Source of the DNA: CAZGYE01 sp964530165 | GTDB lineage: Bacteria; Planctomycetota; Planctomycetia; Planctomycetales; Planctomycetaceae | Reading direction: 5' to 3' | NCBI GenBank assembly: GCA_964530165.1 | Contig: CAZGYE010000352.1 | Span: forward strand, 1-5,463 | DNA: 5,463 nucleotides | In this document: positions 1 through 5,394 of the stretch, in pieces | Position numbering within the stretch: the first letter of the stretch is position 1 | Layout of the letters: every line of letters begins with the position of its first letter | Notes under the pieces: generated by a model | The model's database searches: none | What the model was told of the DNA's origin: nothing | Seen by the model: only the letters and a program-made list of their open reading frames with translations | Made by a program: the position numbers and the translations under genes

Positions 1-55
1 AGGCTTTCCAGCCTGCCGATTGGCCGTGGCAGGCTGGAAAGCCTGCCCCACACTC
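1..55. repeat. REP/BIME-like pair of facing palindromes (left copy)
   Basis: Bases 28-47 form a palindrome: an 8-bp stem (ggcaggct / agcctgcc) closed by a four-base loop, ggaa. Bases 1-17 are an exact reverse complement of 28-44, so a second copy of the palindrome faces the first across a 10-base spacer (18-27) and is cut by the window edge. Bases 26-55 are repeated perfectly, in inverted orientation, at 5434-5463. Paired palindromes in intergenic DNA are typical of REP/BIME elements, which are mobilised by REP-associated (RAYT, Y1-type) transposases. No such transposase is present here, so mobility is inference. The RNA could also fold into a strong 3' end structure for the gene ending at 173. 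Confidence 0.8.
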
Positions 56-102
56 AAACACTCAACTGACCCGTTATTTCAACATTGACAGACTGCCAGT
101 CT
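56..102. repeat. Diverged tail of the left repeat copy, ending in a small hairpin
   Basis: This stretch aligns imperfectly with the reverse complement of 5388-5433. The best part is 73-92 (core atttcaacattgacaga), against the right-hand version atttcagcgttgacaga. Most differences are transitions. The tail ends in a 5-bp hairpin at 90-102 (agact, loop gcc, agtct), and the right copy has a different hairpin at the equivalent place. Read on the minus strand, the hairpin comes about 70 bases after the stop codon of the DUF1080-ThuA gene, so it could be part of its 3' untranslated region. It has no T tract, so calling it an intrinsic terminator would be weak. Confidence 0.5.
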
Positions 103-172
103 CCCACGCGAATGGCCGCGATTGGATCGACGATTCATGGCCGTCTTGCCAAACGATTCTGCGTCCATTCGA

Positions 173-1873
173 CTACTTCGCGGAAGCCGCCCTGTTCCAC
201 TCGTCGAGCATCTTCTGAATTCGGCCGCGATCGAAGTTGGCAGGCTGCGGATAATCCTGATTGGCCTCGAGGTCCGTCACCGTGGGCGTCTTGGACGGGA
301 CGCCGTCTTCCGGAACGTCGACCCCGGCGGTCCAGACGATGGCGTTGAGCACCAGTTTACGGAAATCATCGTGGCCCCAGTTCCAATGGAAATGTCCGCC
401 GGTGAAACCGAAGCCGCGGCCCCCGTCCGGACGTTGATAGGCCCACGCCAGGTGTTGCGGCTGTTTCTTCTCCAGAACGGCCTCCCGTACGTATGGATTG
501 TTGCTGTGCGGGCCGTCTTTGCGTTTGAGCGTCTCGGCCGGCGGCAGATCGCTGAGTATCGGTGTCACCCCCTGCATGTTCTTACGGAACCGCATGTGGT
601 AGTACCATTCATCGTTCATGGAGAATGGCCCCACGCCGTTGGTGATCGGGTGCTTGGGAAACTTCTTGTAGTTGGCGATCCAGTGCGGATTGACCGACCA
701 ATTCGCCTCGAAGTAACCGCCGATCCAGTCGAGCAGCGCGTCGCTCGGCTTCCCTTGGGGCACTTCGACGGCGTAGTGCATGCAAACCATGCCGACGCCT
801 GCCTTCATCAGCTTGTCGAGCTCGTCGATGTGGGCGTTGAACGGATGCCTGCCGCCGCCGTCGGCGTAAATGACAATTGTGTCGGCATCGTCCAACACGC
901 GGGCGTCTTTGGGCCAGCCGCCGGTGTGGACTTCCGCCTGGACGGGCAGGCCGCTTTCGTTCAGCGCTTCGGCCAAGAGCGTGCAGCCGGCGCGGTGCTC
1001 GTGGGCCCCGTAGCCGTGGCTCTTCGGACCGGCGATGAGCACGATCTTCTTCTTGTTCTCCCCTTTGAGGCGCCCCAAGCTGACGGCGCGGACGGCAGCT
1101 TTTCCGGCGGGCGGCAGTTGCGAGCGGCGATCACCGACTTTCAAGTGTTTGATCCGAATGTTGCGGAACTGCACCTTCATCGGCGGACCTTGATGCAATT
1201 GCAGCGCGAGGATGCCGCTGGCCGCGCGGCGTTTCGCGCCCGCTTCGTCTTCATCGGTGACGTCGACGGTGGTGACGCCATTGATTTTGTGAACAAGGTG
1301 ATTGCCGCGGGCAATGATGTGGTACTTGTTCCAGTCTTCCTTCTTGATCTTTGACTGGATCTCATCCGGGTCTCCGACACTGCCGACGACTTTCGGCTTT
1401 CTGTCTTTACCGATGACGGTCTTCTGACCACGCAGAGCGAGGATGCCACGGGCTCTTTCGCCGTAGAGGATTCCCGAATACTTCTCGCCCGCTTCGAAAT
1501 CGGCCTGGTAACCGCCGACGACCCACTTCTGGCCCGGGACCTCGAAGCTGCGGTACTGGATGCCCGAGTTTCCACCGAACAGACGGAACTCAAGTTTCAA
1601 CTCAAAATCGGCCGTCTTGCCCTTCCGCCAAATGAGAAACGTGTTGCCCCGGGTCGGGTTCTCTTTGGTTGTTTGCCCGGTGATGGTTCCGTCCTCGACC
1701 CGCCAGAACTTCGGATTCCCGTCCCAGCCGTCGAGCGTCTTGCCGTCGAAGATTGGCACGAAGCCACTTTCATCACCGGCTTGCGCCGTGGCCTGACAGA
1801 GAACTGCCAACAGGACCTCCAAAGCCAAAATGCAAAGCAACCGTTTCCCACAATCGGCAACTCGAACAGACAT
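173..1873 (-). CDS. Secreted DUF1080 (3-keto-disaccharide hydrolase) - ThuA-like fusion protein
   Basis: A 566-residue exported protein with two domains. Residues 1-32 form a Sec signal peptide: charged start, hydrophobic core (LLCILALEVLLAVL) and an AQA cleavage site before GDESG. The Cys at the end of the core is preceded by Leu, so it is not a lipobox. Residues about 38-245 are a DUF1080 domain (PF06439), with IFDGKTLDGW at 41-50, GNSGIQYRS at 101-109 and GYQADFE at 121-127. This family has a concanavalin-like fold and includes enzymes acting on 3-keto glycosides. Residues about 276-518 are ThuA-like (PF06283): SHGYGAHEH 285-293, MVCMHYA 362-368, HPITNGVGPF 408-417 and GGHFHWNWGHDDF 492-504. 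ThuA was named from rhizobial trehalose utilisation, a 3-keto sugar pathway, so both halves fit breakdown of oxidised disaccharides; the substrate is unknown. A 48-residue tail follows. An ATG two codons upstream (1877-1879) touches the Shine-Dalgarno site, so the ATG at 1871-1873 is preferred. It ends in TAG and is transcribed alone. Confidence 0.88.
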   Translation of the reverse strand: MSVRVADCGKRLLCILALEVLLAVLCQATAQAGDESGFVPIFDGKTLDGWDGNPKFWRVEDGTITGQTTKENPTRGNTFLIWRKGKTADFELKLEFRLFGGNSGIQYRSFEVPGQKWVVGGYQADFEAGEKYSGILYGERARGILALRGQKTVIGKDRKPKVVGSVGDPDEIQSKIKKEDWNKYHIIARGNHLVHKINGVTTVDVTDEDEAGAKRRAASGILALQLHQGPPMKVQFRNIRIKHLKVGDRRSQLPPAGKAAVRAVSLGRLKGENKKKIVLIAGPKSHGYGAHEHRAGCTLLAEALNESGLPVQAEVHTGGWPKDARVLDDADTIVIYADGGGRHPFNAHIDELDKLMKAGVGMVCMHYAVEVPQGKPSDALLDWIGGYFEANWSVNPHWIANYKKFPKHPITNGVGPFSMNDEWYYHMRFRKNMQGVTPILSDLPPAETLKRKDGPHSNNPYVREAVLEKKQPQHLAWAYQRPDGGRGFGFTGGHFHWNWGHDDFRKLVLNAIVWTAGVDVPEDGVPSKTPTVTDLEANQDYPQPANFDRGRIQKMLDEWNRAASAK

Positions 1874-1879
1874 GGTCAT

Positions 1880-1884
1880 CTCCT
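1880..1884 (-). promoter_or_regulatory. Ribosome binding site that decides the DUF1080-ThuA start
   Basis: On the minus strand AGGAG lies directly against an ATG at 1877-1879, leaving no spacer, but 6 bases before the next in-frame ATG at 1871-1873. Normal spacing is about 5-10 bases, so the second ATG is the likely start. The choice drops two residues (Met-Thr) from the longest reading frame. Confidence 0.65.
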
Positions 1885-1954
1885 GGCAAACTGTGTGTTG
1901 ATTGTCTCAGAGTCGGCAGGTCATCCACGAGACCAGCGAAGGACGCACAGGAAC

Positions 1955-1983
1955 ATTCTAGTCGAGTCTCCCCTCGGTCGAAA
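1955..1983 (-). promoter_or_regulatory. Weak sigma70-type promoter candidate for the DUF1080-ThuA gene
   Basis: On the minus strand TAGAAT (1955-1960) differs from the -10 consensus by one base. It is preceded by 17 bases and then TTTCGA (1978-1983), which matches only 3 of 6 bases of the -35 consensus. Transcription would start near 1948, giving a leader of roughly 75 bases. The position is right for a separately transcribed gene lying after a terminator, but the -35 match is poor. Confidence 0.25.
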
Positions 1984-2061
1984 CCAACCAGACGTTCTCA
2001 CCAGCCAGACGTCGCGGGGACATGGCCCGCCGAACGCCGCTCACAGACCGAGCGAACGCAA

Positions 2062-2096
2062 AGACACCCGGAAGGCGGCCCGCCTTCCGGGTGTCT
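2062..2096 (-). terminator. Perfect 17-bp hairpin after groEL, probable terminator
   Basis: Bases 2062-2078 are an exact reverse complement of 2080-2096, with one base between them. In practice this is a 16-bp stem with a 3-base loop. The hairpin begins 35 bases after the groEL stop codon. Read on the minus strand it is followed by TTTGCG, so the T run is short. It is the strongest hairpin in the intergenic region and separates groEL from the next gene on the same strand. A stem this long could also act by blocking 3' exonucleases rather than by releasing polymerase. Confidence 0.7.
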
Positions 2097-2131
2097 GAGG
2101 AAGAACTTGTTCGTAATCGGTCCGCCGACGT

Positions 2132-3745
2132 TTAGTACATATCCTCGCCGCCGCCGCCCTTCTCTTCTTTTTCTTTGGGTTTCTCGGCGATCAAGGCGTC
2201 GCTGGTCAAAAGCAGCGTGGAGACGCTGGCGGAGTTCTGCAGGGCGATTCGCGTGACCTTGGTGGGATCGATGATCCCCGAGCGGACCAGGTCTTCGAAC
2301 TTGCAGGTGGCTGCGTTGTAGCCCCTGTTGCCTTCCATTTCGGAGACCTTTTCGCAGATGACGCTGCCGTCGACGCCGGCATTGTCGGCGATCTGGGTCA
2401 AAGGAGCGCGACAGGCACGCAGGATGATCTTGTATCCCACCTCTTCGTCGTGCGTTTGGTTCTTCGGTTTGCAGGATTTCGCAGCTCGCAACAGGGCGAC
2501 GCCGCCACCGGGCAGGATTCCCTCTTCGACGGCGGCCCGTGTGGCGTGCAAGGCGTCTTCAACGCGAGCCTTCTTCGCCTTCATTTCACTTTCGGTGGTC
2601 GCACCAACGTTGACCTGGGCCACGCCGCCGGAAAGTTTCGCAACGCGCTCCTCCAGCTTTTCCCGATCGTAATCGCTCGTGGAGTTCTCCAACTCGCGGC
2701 GAATTTGGTCGATGCGGGCCTTGATGTCGGACGTCTTGCCGGCCCCTTCGATGATCGTCGTGTTGTCCTTGTCGACGATGATTTTTTTGGCCCGTCCCAT
2801 GTCGGAAAGCTGGACGTTCTCCAGTTGAATTCCCAGGTCCTCGAAGATCGCCTGGCCGCCGACCATGATGGCGAGGTCCTGCAACATCGCCTTGCGGCGG
2901 TCGCCGTAACCGGGCGCCTTGACGGCAACGCACTTGAACGTGCCGCGCAGCTTGTTGACCACCAGCGTGGCCAGCGCTTCCCCTTCGATGTCTTCCGCAA
3001 CGATCAACAACGGTTTGCCGGCGTTGACCACCTTTTCCAGAACCGGGACGAGATCCTTGATGTTCGAGATTTTCTTCTCGTGGATCAGCAGATAGGCGTC
3101 TTCCAGTTCGCACTCCATCGACTGCGGGTCCGTCACGAAGTAGGGCGACAGATAACCACGGTCGAACTGCATGCCTTCGACGACCTCGAAGTCGGTCTGC
3201 AGGCTCTTGCCTTCTTCGACAGTGATCACGCCGTCTTTGCCGACCTGTTCCATGGCATCGGCCAGGATGCCGCCAATTTCGGTATCACCGTTGGACGCCA
3301 CGGCGCCGACCTGCGAGATCGCCTTTTTCGTACGGCACTCGATGGCCATGCCCTCTAGTTTGCCGACGATGTCCTCCACCGCCCGGTCCATACCTCGTTT
3401 CATTTCGATGGGGCTCACACCGGCCACCACTGCGCGCAGCCCTTCGTTATAGATCGCCTCGGCCATGATGGTGGCGGTTGTCGTTCCGTCACCGGCAATG
3501 TCCGACGTCTTGGTGGCTACCTCGCGGACCATCCGCACCCCCATGTCCTCGAACTTGTCGCTTAGCTCGATTTCGCGGGCTACGGTCACACCGTCTTTTG
3601 TCACGGTGGGAGAACCAAAACTCTTCTCAAGGATGACGTTTCGGCCGCGAGGGCCAAGCGTCACGCGGACGGCGCGGGCCAACTTGCTGACGCCGCGACG
3701 CATCGCTTCCTGAGCCTCTTGATCGAAGGCAATCATCTTCGCCAT
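2132..3745 (-). CDS. groEL: Chaperonin GroEL (Hsp60, 60 kDa subunit)
   Basis: ATP-driven group I chaperonin that forms double seven-membered rings in the cytosol and, capped by GroES, encloses unfolded proteins. It has 537 residues, against about 548 in E. coli. The equatorial domain shows TLGPRGRNVILEKSFGSPT (29-47) and the nucleotide motif AGDGTTTAT (84-92), where Asp86 corresponds to E. coli Asp87. The apical domain carries the conserved substrate and GroES-binding segment around 232-308, including AGKPLLIVAEDIEGEALATL (242-261) and KAPGYGDRRKAMLQD (276-290). Asp397 in VEDALHATRAA is equivalent to the ATPase residue Asp398. The family signature AAVEEGILPGGG is at 404-415. The C terminus is unusual: a charged stretch (EKPKEKEEK) then GGGGEDMY, with no Gly-Gly-Met repeat tail. 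It lies 40 bp after groES. GGGAG at 3756-3760 is 10 bases upstream of the ATG, so the first Met is preferred over Met4. The nearly uninterrupted family match makes the call secure. Confidence 0.98.
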   Translation of the reverse strand: MAKMIAFDQEAQEAMRRGVSKLARAVRVTLGPRGRNVILEKSFGSPTVTKDGVTVAREIELSDKFEDMGVRMVREVATKTSDIAGDGTTTATIMAEAIYNEGLRAVVAGVSPIEMKRGMDRAVEDIVGKLEGMAIECRTKKAISQVGAVASNGDTEIGGILADAMEQVGKDGVITVEEGKSLQTDFEVVEGMQFDRGYLSPYFVTDPQSMECELEDAYLLIHEKKISNIKDLVPVLEKVVNAGKPLLIVAEDIEGEALATLVVNKLRGTFKCVAVKAPGYGDRRKAMLQDLAIMVGGQAIFEDLGIQLENVQLSDMGRAKKIIVDKDNTTIIEGAGKTSDIKARIDQIRRELENSTSDYDREKLEERVAKLSGGVAQVNVGATTESEMKAKKARVEDALHATRAAVEEGILPGGGVALLRAAKSCKPKNQTHDEEVGYKIILRACRAPLTQIADNAGVDGSVICEKVSEMEGNRGYNAATCKFEDLVRSGIIDPTKVTRIALQNSASVSTLLLTSDALIAEKPKEKEEKGGGGEDMY

Positions 3746-3785
3746 GACAGTCTCTCTCCCGTTTGCTGAAACTTATTTCACAATC

Positions 3786-4103
3786 TCAAAACGTAGCCAG
3801 GATGTCGCTTTCGCGCAACAGTAAGAGGTCGTCGTCACCAATGGTAATCTCGTCCCCCGCATACGAGCTGAAGATGACGCGGTCCCCTTCCTTGACCGTC
3901 AACGGCACCCGGTTTCCGTCGTTGTTGACATGACCGTCTCCCACCGCAATGACCTCTCCTTTTTGCGGTTTGTCTTGCGCCGAATCGGGCAGGACAATCC
4001 CGCCGGACGTCGTCGTGGTGGCATCGGCCCGCTTCAAGACGACCCGGTCCCCCAACGGGACAATCTTCAATGCTTTTGTGCTCTTCGTTGCCGTTCTTGC
4101 CAT
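3786..4103 (-). CDS. groES: Co-chaperonin GroES (Hsp10)
   Basis: Seven-membered cap of the GroEL chamber; it binds the apical domains of GroEL through a flexible loop. It has 105 residues, slightly longer than the usual 95-100. The extra length is a Thr/Lys-rich N-terminal stretch (MARTATKSTK) before the canonical opening KIVPLGDRVVLKR (13-25). The mobile loop runs from about 27 to 46, with the GroEL-binding hydrophobic triplet Ile-Val-Leu at 36-38 inside SGGIVLPDSA. Later conserved parts are KGEVIAVGDG (48-57), VKEGDRVIFSSYAG (70-83) and the final strand LLLLRESDILATF. The ATG is preceded by GAGGAG at 4110-4115 with a 6-base spacer, so the start is well supported. It is the first gene of the groES-groEL operon and is divergent from the TPR gene. 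No convincing promoter or CIRCE operator was found close upstream. Confidence 0.97.
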   Translation of the reverse strand: MARTATKSTKALKIVPLGDRVVLKRADATTTTSGGIVLPDSAQDKPQKGEVIAVGDGHVNNDGNRVPLTVKEGDRVIFSSYAGDEITIGDDDLLLLRESDILATF

Positions 4104-4414
4104 CTGGTTCTCCTCGGCTGTCGCGACGGTTTTCGCTAAAATCTATTTCTACGCTGCAAATGCTCGCTCAAGACCACGGACTCTGTTGTCACAGTTTGCG
4201 AACGGCGTGCCCAATGGGAACAAAATTGTAAGCCTCTTGCAAATAGAGAGTTGTGGCGAGATGGCCTCGCCGGTTGTCTGCCAACTTCCCGCTCACGGCG
4301 GAATAGTCTGCCCTATTTGCTGCCAATTTGACAGATGCCGGCCTTCATCCTCCACCTCGCTGGACGTCCCGTGCACTCGCAGTAGCCCTAGAACCCGTAA
4401 AACCCGCATGATCG

Positions 4415-4434
4415 ATTCATTTGATAGAATGAAT
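4415..4434. promoter_or_regulatory. Inverted repeat just upstream of the TPR promoter, possible operator
   Basis: ATTCATT (4415-4421) and AATGAAT (4428-4434) form a perfect 7-bp inverted repeat around a 6-base spacer, ending 4 bases before the -35 hexamer. A related arrangement, TTCATT then AGAAT, occurs here (4416-4421, 4426-4430) and again at 4456-4466 across the -10 box. A 5-bp inverted repeat (ctatt / aatag, 4436-4450) overlaps the -35. These nested repeats would suit binding by a dimeric regulator, but AT-rich DNA gives such repeats by chance fairly easily. Confidence 0.35.
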
Positions 4435-4438
4435 ACTA

Positions 4439-4466
4439 TTGACATAATAGGAATTTTCATTAGAAT
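4439..4466 (+). promoter_or_regulatory. Near-consensus sigma70 promoter for the TPR gene
   Basis: TTGACA (4439-4444) is a perfect -35 hexamer. After 16 bases comes TAGAAT (4461-4466), one base off the -10 consensus. Transcription should begin near 4473, giving a leader of about 40 bases before the GTG start at 4515. It sits in an AT-rich island inside GC-rich DNA, which strengthens the call. Confidence 0.7.
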
Positions 4467-4498
4467 AGGTAGATAACGCGTGCGATCGAATGCTAACC

Positions 4499-4504
4499 GA
4501 GGAG
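4499..4504 (+). promoter_or_regulatory. Ribosome binding site for the TPR gene
   Basis: GAGGAG lies 10 bases before the GTG at 4515-4517. A stop codon (taa, 4494-4496) in the same frame just upstream limits the start to a short interval, and no ATG occurs in it. This supports GTG as the true start. Confidence 0.65.
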
Positions 4505-4514
4505 CCACATTGTT

Positions 4515-5327
4515 GTGACCGCTTCAACACCCGCCGACCCCGATCGACAAGTGTCGACCTTGCTTGAAAGGGCCGAAACCTTTGCGGCTGAAAACCGACT
4601 GGCCGACGCAAAGGCCGCTTTCATAGCGGCAATACGGTTTGATTCCGGCCACACGGCTCGCAATGAATTCGGTCGCTTTCTAGTCCGCATCGAACGTTAC
4701 GATGAGGCGGTTGAACAGTTCTCAGTCCTGATGACCCGCGCGAAAACAGTCGGCGATGAGTACCTGCGTTCGCTGGCGGCGAACAATCTGGCAGTCGTGC
4801 ATCGCGAATTGGGTCGCCACGACATTGCGGCCCGGCTCGGGCAGCAGGCAATCGCAGCGGAAACGGCGGCCAGCCCCAACGCCGACCCCACACCCTGCCT
4901 TCTTGCCAATCGTGCAAACGATGCCATCGCGGCAGGCGATTTTCGTCTGGCTCGCTGTTTGGTTCAAAGGTCTCTGGCTCTGGAAGTCAAAACCGGGTCG
5001 CTCGCCGGCCAAGCGGCCGACTGGGGCAGCTTGGGGGTGATCGCTGGGTTGGAGGGAAACACTCGTGAGGCCGTTGGTTGTCTGTGGCGGGCCTATCAAT
5101 TGCATCGCCGGCTCTGTGACGCCCGTGGCGCCGGTTGTGACTTGATGAATTTAGCCGAAGTGTTCCGGACGGTCGGCCGCTGGCGGGCAGCCAGCCGATG
5201 CTACTGCCGGGCCGTGCGACGCTTCGAACAAGCACACGCTCGCGAATCAATTCGGCGAGCCCAGTTTCAACTCGATGAGACAGAACGCATCGCCGCGGTT
5301 CTGCGGCGCGATGTCTCGTTGAATTGA
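4515..5327 (+). CDS. TPR-repeat protein of unknown function
   Basis: A 270-residue protein built almost entirely of tetratricopeptide (TPR) helical hairpins, the kind of scaffold that binds other proteins. I count about six repeats: 15-48, 49-82, 86-120, 126-160, 165-199 and 204-239. Typical TPR features include NRLADAKAAFIAAI, ERYDEAVEQF, ANNLAVVHRELGRHDIAARL, GDFRLARCLVQRSLAL, GNTREAVGCLWRAYQL and GRWRAASRCYCRAVRRFEQA. The spacing of 35 or more residues in the later repeats is like MalT/SARP-type TPR domains. There is no signal peptide, membrane segment, DNA-binding domain or enzyme domain, so it is probably a cytoplasmic adaptor. The start is GTG, placed by GAGGAG 10 bases upstream and an in-frame stop at 4494. 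It has its own strong promoter and is divergent from groES. I cannot name a partner; a link to the chaperonin would rest on position alone. Confidence 0.85.
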   Translation: MTASTPADPDRQVSTLLERAETFAAENRLADAKAAFIAAIRFDSGHTARNEFGRFLVRIERYDEAVEQFSVLMTRAKTVGDEYLRSLAANNLAVVHRELGRHDIAARLGQQAIAAETAASPNADPTPCLLANRANDAIAAGDFRLARCLVQRSLALEVKTGSLAGQAADWGSLGVIAGLEGNTREAVGCLWRAYQLHRRLCDARGAGCDLMNLAEVFRTVGRWRAASRCYCRAVRRFEQAHARESIRRAQFQLDETERIAAVLRRDVSLN

Positions 5328-5363
5328 TGATTCCGTCCAGCCATTCGGAACAGAGCGATGCGA

Positions 5364-5394
5364 GGGCTGTTAGCCCGGATTATTCCGAGTAATC
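5364..5394 (+). terminator. Two tandem small hairpins after the TPR gene, possible terminator
   Basis: The first hairpin is gggct-gtt-agccc (5364-5376). The second is gattatt-ccg-agtaatc (5378-5394), which pairs with one G-U wobble when read on the plus strand, the strand of the TPR gene. They start 36 bases after its stop codon. No T tract follows (tgtcaacg), so the terminator call is tentative. The second hairpin occupies the same place in the right repeat copy as the 90-102 hairpin does in the left copy. Confidence 0.35.

Larger units (their letters stand above)
4104..4514. other. Divergent intergenic region between groES and the TPR gene
   Basis: This 411-base stretch has no supportable gene. 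It must contain the start signals for groESL leftward and the TPR gene rightward. The rightward promoter is clear (4439-4466). On the groES side I see no good -35/-10 pair; the least bad is TTGAGC with TAGAAA on the minus strand (roughly 4145-4170), with only 14 bases between them. No full CIRCE operator (TTAGCACTC-N9-GAGTGCTAA) is present. An 8-bp inverted pair, gcaaatag (4239-4246) and ctatttgc (4313-4320), lies in the middle, with no known role. Base composition shifts sharply to AT-rich from about 4411 to 4475. Confidence 0.6.

Noticed and set aside
85..90. TTGACA in the left repeat as a -35 promoter element
   Set aside because: No -10 hexamer lies 15-19 bases downstream (the sequence there is around gcgaat), and the motif belongs to the repeat tail shared with the right copy.
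122..1354. A 410-codon open frame on the plus strand opposite the DUF1080-ThuA gene
   Set aside because: It is antisense to a gene with two clear domain matches. Its translation is rich in Val, Arg, Asp and Ala with no recognisable motif, as expected for the reverse of a GC-rich gene.
2450..3358. A 302-codon open frame on the plus strand opposite groEL
   Set aside because: Long antisense frames opposite GC-rich groEL genes are common and come from codon bias. No motif or ribosome binding site supports it.
3949..4476. A 175-codon plus-strand frame covering the groES antisense and much of the intergenic region
   Set aside because: The first third is the shadow of groES, and the rest has low-complexity composition with no domain. 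It also runs through the TPR promoter.
4469..4496. Degenerate CIRCE-like site (GTAGATAAC, 10 bases, GAATGCTAA)
   Set aside because: The right half matches 8 of 9 bases, but the left half matches only about 5 of 9 and the spacer is 10 instead of 9. It is also about 370 bases from groES.
4293..4508. A 71-codon minus-strand frame in the groES-TPR intergenic region
   Set aside because: There is no Shine-Dalgarno sequence before its ATG, it has no recognisable features, and it runs across the strong promoter of the TPR gene.
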